From the NCBI RefSeq assembly GCF_042453785.1, contig NC_091673.1, positions 17,827,501 to 17,891,500 on the forward strand: 64,000 nucleotides of DNA. Reading direction: 5' to 3'. Positions 34,260-44,835 of the stretch are shown here, one piece after another. The notes beneath the pieces are model-generated. The model ran no database searches. It saw only the letters and a list, made by a program, of their open reading frames with translations, and was not told the DNA's origin. The DNA comes from Malus domestica (lineage: Eukaryota > Streptophyta > Magnoliopsida > Rosales > Rosaceae). A program made the position numbers and the translations under genes. Each line of letters begins with the position of its first letter. The first letter of the stretch is position 1.

Positions 34260-36440
34260 TGTCGAAATGCATTTCGGTATAGTAACACAATTGATTGGAA
34301 TACATGAAGAAAAAAAATTTCAATCAATTGTTTATGATACTTAGTTTATCAAACCGTATTTTTGGCACACTGAAAATTTTCTTATAGTATGCATATGCAA
34401 TTCTTCCCGCACTGCACTCCAGTGTACACCTCACGAGTCCACGTGTCAATTTATGGTATACTCAATCATTTCTCACTCGTTGGTGAACTACGTAGCTCTT
34501 CTCCTCCACAAGTTTATTTGGAGTGTTTTTTTTTATTTTAATATTTCTCTTGTTTATGTTGAATTTTTTGGGTGTGATCTTCAACTTCTGATCTTAACAT
34601 GCCAACAAGATCATTAAAATAGTGGTTACATATAATAAATTAAACATGGATATAAATTACCATGAATAAATAAAACATTGCGTATATAAATACTTCTTTC
34701 TATAGATGAAATCTACACGTGTATAAATACAAAAGATCTAAAAATTATATATGGAAGAAAGAGAAGTTGGAGTGAAATGTGAAAGAGAAAGTACATGGAA
34801 GAGGTTTATAATTTTATTTCGGAACTGTTATTAGCATTTCAAAAATCTTAATTTGCACTCCTCACAAGTGTTATTTTCTTTCTAAATATAGAAAGTTTGA
34901 AGTGCTAAATAAGAATTTTTGAGTGCTAATAACAATTCCATTTTATTTTTTATTTTCTAAATCAGATATATGTTATAATAACATGTGAGGGAGGGAAAAA
35001 AATATAAAATTCATATTGTGCAAAACTAAATTACTGTCCATAATTTATTTAGTGATAAGAGACCAAATTGTCTTTTTACCTATTTTGTTGACAAATAGAG
35101 TTTTGTTAATATATAGTTTGAATATATGAAGGGACAATAAACTTAAATGTGGGTTACATCAAAGTATCTCCAAAGGAGATGTCAAAAATTCCACATCAGC
35201 AATAACAGTAAAAAAAGACAACACAAGTGTTTTCTAACTGAAATGTCAATTCCAATGTGGCATAACATGGATTGGCAGGGGGTTGTTGTCAAATTTGACA
35301 ACAATTTTAAATAATTTTTAATTAATTATTGAGAGGAACTTTAACGAAAAGCTCCCGGTACCGTTCACTTTAACGAAAAACTACATTTTTACACTAAAAA
35401 GTCAATCATGGTACTATTCACTTTACCATTTATTTTGTCCTTATCGTTAAAACTCAAAGTTTTCAAGTTATTTTCATTAGTTTTTCTATTATTAAATGCT
35501 TGTTATTAATTTTTAGGAAATTTAGTAAAAAATCAATAAAAACTCTACTAATGAACCATACATCAATGGTCAATTTTTATTTTAGACCTAATCAATGAAT
35601 ATTTTTGTTAATTAGGCATAGGTCAAAAAGGAATGTTACATGGGGTTCAAGCTCATATAAATAGTTATAAAATTACTTTTTTACCCCAAATTAAATCATA
35701 AAAAAGTCCATGATCATATCTCCCAAAAAACCTCTCTTTTCTGCACGTGAATATGAACCCAATACTTATCAATGCAAGCCATGAATAAAGAGAGGTTTTT
35801 TGGGAACATGCACTAAAATGCAGTGTCTAAATCAAAATGTAGAGAGAAAAAAACAAAAAACAAAACTAGGAAACGGACAGCACAAGCAGTGCCTGAAACT
35901 AAATGTAAAAATAATGTAAAAAACAGAATCAGGAAACGGTTCCAAATGTAAAAATCAAGAGTCACGCAAAGTATGAAGCATATGAGGCTGTGAGTGATAG
36001 AAAAAACAGAACCATGAAACGAACACTAAAACGCAACATCTAAATCTAAATTTTATTGGTATTGCATATACCTACCCGTGTTGAGTAAGTTGTATTGGTA
36101 TTGGTTAATTTTATTTGGAAAAGTGTTTAATTCTATTAAATTTGGTGACCCTTCTTAGATTACTTTAAGGCTAATTTATGGAAGGACTATTGTTTTCCTT
36201 TTTGTGTTTTTTGATTTTGCTCGAGGACTAGCAAAAACTAAATTTGGTAATTTTTTATAGGGAGTTTTAACGAAAATGGCCTGGAACTATTCATTCTTAA
36301 TTATAAGGACATTTTGTGTATGAAAGGTCCATAATGGATCAAGTACTTTTCTTTATTTACTCTTATGCCATTACAGCGGGGTCTACAAAGATGTTGACAT
36401 TTCTATCTGGGAATACATCATTTTATATTATGCTATTAAA
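34260..36440. other. AT-rich spacer with MITE remnants
   Basis: There are no convincing ORFs. It contains the small MITE at 35333-35486 and a partial copy near 36260. The rest is unassigned sequence between the KCS promoter and the pararetrovirus. Confidence 0.5.
35333..35486. mobile_element. Small MITE-like repeat, second copy
   Basis: GAGGAACTTTAACGAAAAGC, then GGTACCGTTCACTTTAACG and CTTATCGTTAAAACTCAAAG: the same family as the intron copy at 25351-25503. A truncated third copy starts at about 36261 (GGAGTTTTAACGAAAATGGC). Confidence 0.65.
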
Positions 36441-36466
36441 CTTATGCTAATTTTACAGCTAGCTCT

Positions 36467-38080
36467 TCAGGCTTCCATCATGTTGTCGATGTTATGCAGC
36501 TCTTCTTCTGACAAATTATTCCAATATTGTTCATCGCCTTTTACTAGCTTCGCATCTCTTTCTCTATTTTCTTTCACCTTGTAATATATTTCTGCTGTTT
36601 CTTCTTTGAAATTTTGGGGCTTCCAATAAGGCTGATGACTGATTCTTGTCTTGCTGTAAATATATATCTCTTCTTCTTCTGCTACTAGTACCATGTTATA
36701 CCTAAAATCTTCAAACTCATCTAAAGCAAACATTTGGATCCCTCTAAATTTTAAAATATCTTTGTATGAAGGAGTCCACCTATGTGAGAAGATAGGGTTT
36801 AGTCTAAATGACTTTTCATTGATCATGGCTATATGCCTAGCTTTCTCCTTATGCATATTTACATACCAATCTGGATGACTACTAATAAAACTTATGCAAA
36901 TTTCCTTCCACCTTTCTAGATAATCTTCTGTTACTTTTATAAGTTTTTCAGGAAATAATTCTAGTTGAGAAATATGGTTAATAAATATTTTATCGAGATA
37001 ACCAAACTCTAATAGTAAGGCAGGGGTAACTTCTACCACATTATGCTTTTCCTGATGCTCATAACTAAAATGTCATGATTTAAAATCTCTCATGTTAATC
37101 CTGGCCACAGCTACGCTAACCTCTGATTTACAAATACAATTCTATGTACTATCACAAAGACATGGAGGATACATCTTTGTAATAATATCCATCCCTGGTT
37201 TTGGATCAAAGATGGATTGATACAAGACGCATTGTAATTGTAATTGTAACTCTTTCATGGACTGTGATGCTCTGCTCAGGATCTCATTTTGCATATCTGT
37301 TGGCATTATTCTTATTTTCGCCTTTGAAATTTCTTCTAATAAGACATCATCTAATATTAAGTCTGAAGATATATTCCTAAGAAAACTTTCATATTTTTCT
37401 TGTTTTTCTTTATCACTCAGAACCTGATGCTGATCATTACTTTGATGTTGCTCCATTTCAATGTCTTCTTCTAAGAACTCAATCTTAATTTTTTCTATGG
37501 ACTCATTAGCCTCTTGTTCTATGGGTTTAATAACCTCTTTTCCTTTATTCTTATGCTGATCAGTTTCTAAACCTATTTTTAATTCTCTTTTCAAGGTGTC
37601 ACTTGCCTTTTGCTGCATTCTAAGAGATTGGAGTTCTTGGTTCATTTTACCAAGTAATGACTCATGGTCCCTAGAAATAGCTTGAAGGTTGTGCTCAAGA
37701 GAATGAATATGCTGCTGGTTTTGGTGGAAATTAAAATTAAAGCTATCAAACTCTTGTTCCAAGGCTCTAATTAATTTTTCATGACCTAACATCATGCTTT
37801 GCTGCTTAATTTGGATATTCTAGAAATTATCTAAGAGAACCTGCTGCCTATCAGAAAGCCCTGGTACCCTTGACCTATATCTCAGAGTTGGATTTCTGAT
37901 TCCTTCAACAATATTGCCATTAAAGCTGAACGTAGGTACTGGTGGGGATGCTGGTCTGCTCATGCTATTTTGAAATCCACTGAATGGTTGAGGTTGATGG
38001 TGCATCATCATGCCATTGAAAGAAACTCTTCTGCCTTGCAGCATTGTGCTATTTGCTGATGATGGTCCACGATATTCCAT
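36467..38080 (-). pseudogene. Pararetrovirus downstream ORF of unknown function
   Basis: It starts with an ATG six bases after the RNase H stop and stays in a single frame for about 537 codons, broken only by three stops (near 37818, 37140 and 37068). The N-terminal 85 residues are Pro/Ser/Met-rich. The middle (about 37790-37150) is a Gln/Glu/Leu-rich coiled coil. The C-terminal part (190 codons open, 37039-36467) is rich in aromatic and acidic residues with a WTPSYKDILKFRG motif. The position after RT/RNase H is where some caulimovirids carry a translation transactivator or an unassigned ORF2, but I cannot match the sequence to either. Confidence 0.6.
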
Positions 38081-38086
38081 ACCTGT

Positions 38087-39967
38087 TCAACAAATTAATC
38101 TTGATAAGATATCAGCTAATGTATTGTCATTACCTTTTATATGTTCAAAATTTGGTTTAAAACCATTTCCTATAATTGAATCAACAAAATTAACCCATCT
38201 TCGGGCTGCCTGTTTATTAGCGTGTACCTTGTTATAATAAGAAACTATATTTTGACAATCTGTTCTAATCGTAAATACTTCATTATGTAAAAATAAAGAA
38301 AATGCTTCAAGTGAATTAATTTTCCCTAGAATTTCTAAATCTGTTGATGGTAATCTTGACTGGATATCACTAAACTTTCCTGAGGAATATCTACAAACTT
38401 GTTCGTCAGACTTTGGAGACTTCTTATGCTTTTTCTGGTATAGTATACCTGCCCATCCTAATGATGAAGCATCTGTTTCAACTATCTTGTAACTATTATC
38501 TAATGGTAATGTTAATAGCTTAAGTTTAGTAATTTCTTGTTTTATTTTTTGAACTAATTTAATATCTTCACTATTAAAATATCTTTGTCCTGTTTTGCTA
38601 TTTTTACTATGTAATACTGCTATTTTTCTTCCTAAATCAGGGATAAAATTTCTTGCATAATTTAGCAATCCTAAAAACGCTTGTAACTGTTTTTGATCTT
38701 CTAATTTATCTGGAAAATCTAATACCTTTTTAGCTATATGATCTTGTAATTGTATTGTACCTGACTTGATATACATTCCTAAAAATTCTATATCTTGCTT
38801 TTCTAATGCTATTTTATTTTTGCTAATGACAATTCCATTATTGATAAATTCTTGTAATACTATCTCTAAATGCTTCCTATGTTCATTTTTATTTTTACTA
38901 TGTACTAAAATATCATCTACATAAACACTACAAAAATTATCATATTTCTTGAAAATTTGGTTCATCTTTCTTTGAAAAATCGATGGAGCATTTTTAAGTC
39001 CAAATGGCATAACGAGCCACTCAAAATGTCATTCTGGACAAGTAAAAGATGTCCACTCAATTGATTCTTCTGCTAATCTTATTTGTCAAAAACCTGATTT
39101 ACAATCAAATTTGCTAAAATATTTACTCTCTTGAATTTTATTTATAAGCTCATCCTTATTTGGTAATTTATAACTATCTCCGTATGTATTATCATTTAAT
39201 CTCTTGTAATTATAAACTATTCTAGCCTTACCTCTTTTTAGTTCCAAATGTTTTCTTACAATAAATGCTGCTAATCTATGTCTAGACTTAGATGGTCTAA
39301 TTACTTTTAAATTTAACAACTCTTTTATTTGCTGCTCAAACTCTTGTTTATCTATTAGACTACAAGGCATATCAGCCGTCTTAATAGTTAAATCTGGGTT
39401 AATTATATCTAATTTTGCTAGTATTTTATTTTTACTCCAATGTAACTGTGGGTCTTCTCCTATAATCCTAGTTTGTTCTGCTAATTGTAACAATTCTTCT
39501 AAACTCTTTGGTCTATCTAACTGTAATATTTCTATACAGGTTCCTTCTTCTAAAATCGGGTATTCATGTTCAAAAATGTCTTCATCAAACTCTTCTACGT
39601 TATTATGCTCATCATTTTCTTTTGAGTTTTCTAAATGATAACTATCTTGGCCACTAGGCTCTTCTATACTTATGTTTTTGTATGCTTCTACAATATTACT
39701 TTGATCAGTTATTGTAATGCCTCTTTTGAAAAATGTTATGTTAGGGTTCATAAATAAAAAACCTTGCAAACTTTTCAAAAAGTTTAATCCTAAAATAAAT
39801 GGATATGATCCTACTGGTGAAACAAATGTTAATGGTAAATTAAATTGTTGTTTTTCTACTTTAATAAACTCATTATTTATACAATGTGTTAAGTAAACTG
39901 GTCCCTCATCAAATTGTGTTATTCTTTCTGGTTTTGCTAATTTTTGTCTATATTTTTCTAGTACTAA
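38087..39967 (-). pseudogene. Pararetrovirus reverse transcriptase / RNase H
   Basis: It lies in the same frame as the protease upstream and is interrupted by TGA at 39086-39088 and 39029-39031. Seen motifs: the RT palm with LKNAPSIFQRKM and YVDDILVHS (the catalytic Asp pair is intact), the thumb/connection with FLGLLNYARNFIPDLG, and RNase H with ETDASSLGWAG, the DLEILG region and IRTDCQN. The enzyme copies pregenomic RNA into DNA and degrades the template. Both TGA codons stand where Trp is expected, so they look like G-to-A decay. Confidence 0.9.
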
Positions 39968-40354
39968 CTATTCTCTTATGACACTCTTTGTACTTCCTGT
40001 ATCTATCATAGCTATGGTCTGTATCTTATGTTCTTTTACTAATTCTATTTCGCAATTTATAGTGATTAAATAACTATTTTTTGGTTTTTCCATACTATGA
40101 ACAATATTTCCTAATATTTCAGATTCTGCTGAATTAACTTTTAATAACCTATTACTATAACATTTTTCACATAATATTGAGTATGTATTGTAGTATTTAT
40201 TTGCAACTAATTTATTACATTTATGACATTTTTCTGGCCAACCTAAATTAATGTATTTATATTCTTCTTCATGCTGTTCTTCTATGAATGCACACATATA
40301 CTCTTCTAGATCACTATTTGTGCTACTTGAATCTTCCGAGTCTGAATCTATCAT
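39968..40354 (-). pseudogene. Pararetrovirus aspartic protease
   Basis: The catalytic motif IDTGSTKSVI lies near the end of this segment, preceded by a Cys-rich stretch (CHKCNKL, CEKC) and acidic residues. A stop at 39968-39970 follows the motif, after which the same frame continues into RT. The protease processes the viral polyprotein. Confidence 0.8.
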
Positions 40355-40397
40355 GTTAATACTCTCTATACTATAAATACTCTCATTATCACTTAAA

Positions 40398-41444
40398 TTA
40401 TCTAAACTGTATATTGACTGAATATCCTAACTTAAACAACTCCATCAAATGTACTTTTTCTTTCGATTGTTTGCCTAATTTTGGACATTTAGGTTTAATA
40501 TGTCCAGCTTCTCCACATGAATAACATTTACAACTACTCTTATCTTTTGGTGCTTTATATTTCCTAATCCAAGGTCTGCCACTTCCTTTTCTAAATTGTT
40601 TTGAAATATATTTTCTTTTCCTATATGTTCTTAAAGGTCTTATACTGAAATTCTTATGTTGTTTGTAGAGTTTATATGACTTATATTTCTTTTTGTATAT
40701 TTTCTTATGCTTATTTTTCTTATGGCAACCATACTGTTGTGGTAAATCTATATTTTTACAACTCATGTAAAATTGTTTCCTAATTTGTCTCTTAGCCTTT
40801 ATTTGACTACACTCTTGTCTAAGTATATCATATACATGTTGAATTATAGGTCCTATAGCAATATCATTTTTCTTCGAATGCTTTTGCCATTCATTCCAAA
40901 TCTTTTCACCTATTGGTCCTTTTATTTTTGTCATATAAGTATCTAATAAATTAATATCACTAATTCTACATGTTCTTCCTAAATATTTAAAGAAATCTGT
41001 TGTATACTCAGCTATATACTGTAAATCGCAAATTTGTAATTGTTCTAAATTTCTAATTGCTCTTATTTGTTCTTGTTCGCTTCTGCCATCTAACCTATTA
41101 TGATCTAAAAACTCTTGTTTAATCAAAGTAACAAAATCATCAATATTGAAATGTGTTTTAGCTGCCTGATGCTGTTCTGGATTTTGGACTTTCCATGATT
41201 GGAAATAATAAAAAACTAAACCATCCAAAGTATGTTCAAAGTAATCTAACATGTTTTGTGAATTACTAAAATCTAACATTAATGCTGCATGTACGCAGCC
41301 TTTTTCCCATCTCTCAATCGTTCTTTCCCAATCTTGTGGATCTACATTATCTAAATTTAATATATTACCAGCTATATTAATTTGTTCTAACCCTCTCAAA
41401 TATGGAATCCTATTTGTTCTAGGTTTTATCATACTTTCTTCCAT
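40398..41444 (-). pseudogene. Pararetrovirus coat protein region
   Basis: 348 open codons. The N-terminal two thirds is helical with WERTIERWEKG and YFQSWK. A very Lys/Arg-rich stretch follows, and then the zinc knuckle CYSCGEAGHIKPKC near the end, the standard layout of caulimovirid coat proteins. An acidic segment upstream (about 41700-41830), in another frame, may be its N-terminal part. The frame differs from both the movement protein and the protease, which implies at least one frame change. Confidence 0.85.
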
Positions 41445-41833
41445 ATAGTCTACTTTTGCTTTTTCATTATATTATTCATTTGTTGGTCTCAAAAATTGTT
41501 GATCGGTTCTGCTTGCGTGTCCTGAATTTTCTACTCCTGATGTACTACTTTCTTCTGCTGGATTACATTCTGTTTTCAATTCTAATAAATTATTATATTC
41601 TTTTGATCCTAAAATGTGTTCTACTCCTATTTCTAAGATTAAAATTTTCATTTCTTCGTCTAAAATTTTATTTAGTCCTAAATCATATGTCATATATTTT
41701 TTTCAAATATTGTTCTTCATCTAAATGATCAATATCTTCTATAAGTTTATCTACAATATGATCAAAATTTTGTTCAACTAAATTAATATCTAAATTATCA
41801 AAAGTCATATGTATACTTTCATCAATTTCACTC

Positions 41834-42511
41834 TCATCTTCTTCTATTTTTTTCTAGTTGCTTATAATTACTAAACCTAATTGTTGCTTGACCTGTACTG
41901 GTTTCATATATTTGTACTCTATCTGGTTGTCTATTTTGTGCTACTTGTAAATTAGGTAATATCCACTGAGTTCCTTCTAAAAAGCTATTATCTACGGGTT
42001 TTGCTTCTATCATATTTACATGTTTACTGCCAAATGTTTGAACTAAATTTTGAAACTCTAAATTAAACTTATGATTATATATATCAGACACTTTACCTAT
42101 ATACATTAAGCTAATATACAAATTTTTATACTCTCCTTTCATATTATAATTTTTTGTTCTTATGCTCACTTTAATATATTTACTAAATTCATTAATCGTC
42201 ATAACATAATTTGGAATACAAACTATGACTGCTAAATTTGAACTTAACTCTACTTCAGATATTGCTATTGCTGCTTGTTGGTGATTATCCCATCTATCAT
42301 CATATATGTATACTAAAGCTTTTGTACCTACTTGTGCTCTGGTTAATCCTGCTATTCCAATTAATATTGTTCCTGTACAAATCTGACTAAAATGTGATTT
42401 TCTCAAATGAGTAACCGCTTCTTTACTAATTAGATTAAGTGTGACTTCTTTATCAATACAGCTAACTTCATGTTGACTGATGCTGCTTACAATTCTACTT
42501 CTGTTTTCCAA
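41834..42511 (-). pseudogene. Pararetrovirus movement protein (30K type)
   Basis: 225 open codons with ICTGTILIGIAGLTR, TKALVYIYDDRW and NLAVIVCIPNYVM in the order seen in 30K-superfamily movement proteins of caulimovirids, which enlarge plasmodesmata. It is open over its length, but upstream polyprotein sequence (42515-42750) lies in other frames with stops. Confidence 0.75.
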
Positions 42512-42748
42512 ATAAACCTAATTGATGCAAGTTATATTTATTTTTTTGTGTTCTCTCAAAACATCTTCGAATAAATTCTTGTGCTTTTTTTTCATTTGGA
42601 TAAATATATTCCGCTCTAACTACTTCTTTTCCTTTTTTCCTAAAGAGTTTCATTTTCTATTATCAAAAGGATTTAGCTTAGGTCTTCTATTATTATTTGC
42701 ACTCAAAGTTAAATTTTTTAATTTATTTTACAAGGATGGTGGAAGTAA

Positions 42749-42979
42749 TCAAGATGCGTTATGTAAAACTTGGTTTATTTCTGCTATTTGTTCTTCAACT
42801 TGATCTAATTTTTCAGCTAAACTTAAAACTAATTGGATAATCAAATTATTTTGTCTAATGGGAATATTACTACTGGATACTTGTATTGAAAAATCTGTTA
42901 ATCCTACTGGTTCTTTATCTAATTTACTAATTTCTTTCAAAGCTTGAATATATTTTCTGCTAGTTCTAGAATCTGTCAT
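42749..42979 (-). CDS. Small pararetrovirus ORF, 76 codons
   Basis: It begins with an ATG that overlaps the stop of the preceding ORF (TAATGA), the coupling seen between consecutive small ORFs of badna-like viruses. The protein is helical, with a Leu/Glu-rich C-terminal half (LAEKLDQVEEQIAEINQVL) that could form a coiled coil. It may be the N-terminus of the polyprotein. Function unknown. Confidence 0.45.
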   Translation of the reverse strand: MTDSRTSRKYIQALKEISKLDKEPVGLTDFSIQVSSSNIPIRQNNLIIQLVLSLAEKLDQVEEQIAEINQVLHNAS

Positions 42980-43484
42980 TAAACTAATAATTTATCTATT
43001 TTATTATGCAACTTATCTACTTGTTCACTCAACTCCTTTTGTACTAATTGAATTTTTTGAACTTCTAATTTTAGTTGTTCAACTGTTTCTAATAACCTAA
43101 GTTCTACTTGCTTTGGCTTATTATCTATGAGGTCAACAAGCTCTTTTATCTCTCTTTTGCTAGGAAACCTTTGAATATTTTTATTATTATCTTCTAACTG
43201 AGATATAATATAATCTAAATTTTGTCTAATTATCTTTATGGAATTTTTTCTGAAAATGTTCTAAAAACTGGTTTAACAAATGATTATGCTTATTATTTTC
43301 TAATTTTATATTTTCTGCTTGACTAATAATAAGATCTACAATACTATTGGCTTGCAGATTTTCTTCACTGTGCAAAATATGATTATTCTTTCTTGATGGA
43401 AAATAACAAACTAAACTATTTTAGTCTAAAGTTATTTTTCTTTTTTGAGGTTCACTAATTTCTAAATTAAGATAATCTATCATA
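42980..43484 (-). pseudogene. Broken coiled-coil ORF of the pararetrovirus
   Basis: Starts MIDYLNLEISEPQK at 43484, meets a stop after about 20 codons, and continues in other frames as a Lys/Glu/Gln/Leu-rich coiled coil (LLETVEQLKLEVQKIQLV) ending at the TAATGA overlap. The size and coiled coil recall the virion-associated protein position, but the identity is unproven. Confidence 0.5.
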
Positions 43485-43486
43485 AA

Positions 43487-43816
43487 CTACAATCTACCCT
43501 TCTCTAAAGTTACAGATAATTGGTTTCTTGAAAACTCTCTTTTTTCTCTCAAGATCTCTAAAGCTTGATCTGTTGTTCTTTTTGCTTCTAAAACTTTATG
43601 TTGCACTTCTGTGTTATTATATTTACGAATAAATGAAGGATGTTCAAGATAGCCAAGATAAAACTTTTGCTTCTTCAAAGTACTGATAATTCTTTTGGAT
43701 ATATATGTTAATCTTCTCTTTATATTAGTTATAGTTGGATGTCTGGGGCAATAAATACTTGGTAATTGTGGTTGACAGGGTCTATAGGGACAATAATATC
43801 TGTTGTTCATACACAA
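43487..43816 (-). CDS. First ORF of the pararetrovirus, 109 codons
   Basis: An open frame 87 bases downstream of the primer site. It begins with a Cys/Pro/Tyr-rich stretch (YYCPYRPCQPQLP) followed by a basic helical part (IISTLKKQKFYLGYL) and a charged C-terminus. It is in the place of ORF1 of badna-like genomes. I do not recognise a domain. Confidence 0.45.
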   Translation of the reverse strand: MCMNNRYYCPYRPCQPQLPSIYCPRHPTITNIKRRLTYISKRIISTLKKQKFYLGYLEHPSFIRKYNNTEVQHKVLEAKRTTDQALEILREKREFSRNQLSVTLEKGRL

Positions 43817-43902
43817 TAAACAAATATGATATCAGTTGTATCAATGACTTCTATCCTAAAGGTACTTTACTATTATGCTTATTTTATTAAAATGCTAAAC
43901 TT

Positions 43903-43915
43903 GGCTCTGATACCA
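43903..43915 (-). other. tRNA-Met primer-binding site of the pararetrovirus
   Basis: Reverse complement reads TGGTATCAGAGCC, a perfect match to the initiator tRNA-Met primer site used by caulimovirids. It defines the start of the minus-strand DNA and lies 560 bases downstream of the TATA box. Confidence 0.85.
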
Positions 43916-44287
43916 AATTCGAAACGCATGCTCGGTTAAATAGTCGGATGACCATTATAACAACTAGACATAGAACCTTGCACATGGAACTCGACATGTT
44001 TCAGCATGACGGCCACTCACAGTACAAGTATAAGGCCTTAACGGCTGAACTCAGAGGTACAAAGAACTCAGAGGTACCCTGGTTAATGTCCAGTTATTTG
44101 TATGGCAAACATTCAACTATAACAGAGTACTCGAATAAAGTATGATCGTCAGTTTAGCAGGTTAATAATATAACCACAATAGTGTTTCCCTGTTTTGGAT
44201 TAGAAGTCTAATTAAACAAACACACTAAATAAGGAAAAGAAAACTTACTTAAGACTTGGAGATTGCTTGAATATGTACACTTGAACT

Positions 44288-44293
44288 TTTATT
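44288..44293 (-). terminator. Poly(A) signal of the pararetroviral transcript
   Basis: AATAAA on the minus strand, about 180 bases after the TATA box. In pararetroviruses this signal is skipped on the first pass and used on the second, giving terminally redundant RNA. Confidence 0.5.
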
Positions 44294-44467
44294 GATATAT
44301 GGAATGTTTACAGAGATAGTTGTTTACAAGAAAGTGATTACAAAGAAGTGTTTACAAGGATGTTATGAAGGCTACGAATGCCTGAGTGTATGAAGTGAGT
44401 ATGGTGTTTTTAGATGTTGAGAGAGGTGTGTGGTATTCAGGTGTGTTCTGTATGGGAGGAAATGTTC

Positions 44468-44476
44468 CCTTATATA
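44468..44476 (-). promoter_or_regulatory. TATA box of the pararetroviral promoter
   Basis: TATATAAGG on the minus strand, ahead of the leader, with repeat-rich DNA upstream (44608-44713). Confidence 0.6.
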
Positions 44477-44607
44477 CAAAATCTGATTCTTCAAAGACAA
44501 AATAACATTTCATCTATTTACAATTTTTTGAATAGTGACAGTACACTGTTTCTGAAAACTGTCAGCACTGTTTCTGAAATTTGGCTGCCTTGTCTTTGCT
44601 TGAATGT

Positions 44608-44713
44608 CATGTGAATTTATGTTGTCTTGGTTGTTGCAGTGTTTGCCACATTTTCTTTTGCATGTGAATCTATATTGTCTTGGTTGTTGCAATGTTTGCC
44701 ACATATCCTTTTC
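44608..44713 (-). repeat. 53 bp tandem duplication upstream of the viral TATA box
   Basis: Two copies (44608-44660 and 44661-44713) share CATGTGAATnTAT, TTGTCTTGGTTGTTGCA and TGTTTGCCACAT. They lie 130-240 bases upstream of the TATA box, where caulimovirid promoters have enhancers. Confidence 0.8.
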
Positions 44714-44835
44714 CATGCAAATGCTTTTTGAAAATGTCAATCTCCTTTTTCTTCTTTTGGATGTATCCACATGAACTTTGCATAAAACTGACACAATTTT
44801 GTACATATGTGTGAAGGGTAGGATCGGCATTTTTG

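Larger units (their letters stand above)
36440..44835 (-). mobile_element. Endogenous pararetrovirus (Caulimoviridae), about one genome length
   Basis: Read on the minus strand, this 8.4 kb block has a promoter with TATA box and poly(A) signal, a tRNA-Met primer site, small 5' ORFs, then movement protein, coat protein with zinc knuckle, aspartic protease, reverse transcriptase and RNase H, then a further long ORF. No LTRs and no integrase are present. The movement protein and the single TGGTATCAGAGCC primer site separate it from gypsy elements. The order movement-coat-protease-RT-RNase H is that of badna-, petu- and florendovirus-like genomes; I do not assign a genus. Stops and frame changes in most ORFs show an old, inactive copy. 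Outer ends are approximate. Confidence 0.88.

Noticed and set aside
36440..44835. Reading the block as a gypsy retrotransposon
   Set aside because: No LTRs and no integrase; a movement protein, a caulimovirid-type coat protein and a pararetroviral promoter layout are present.
36440..44835. An infectious or replication-competent virus copy
   Set aside because: Stops in protease, RT and the 3' ORF, frame changes between polyprotein parts and a broken coiled-coil ORF make it inactive as it stands.
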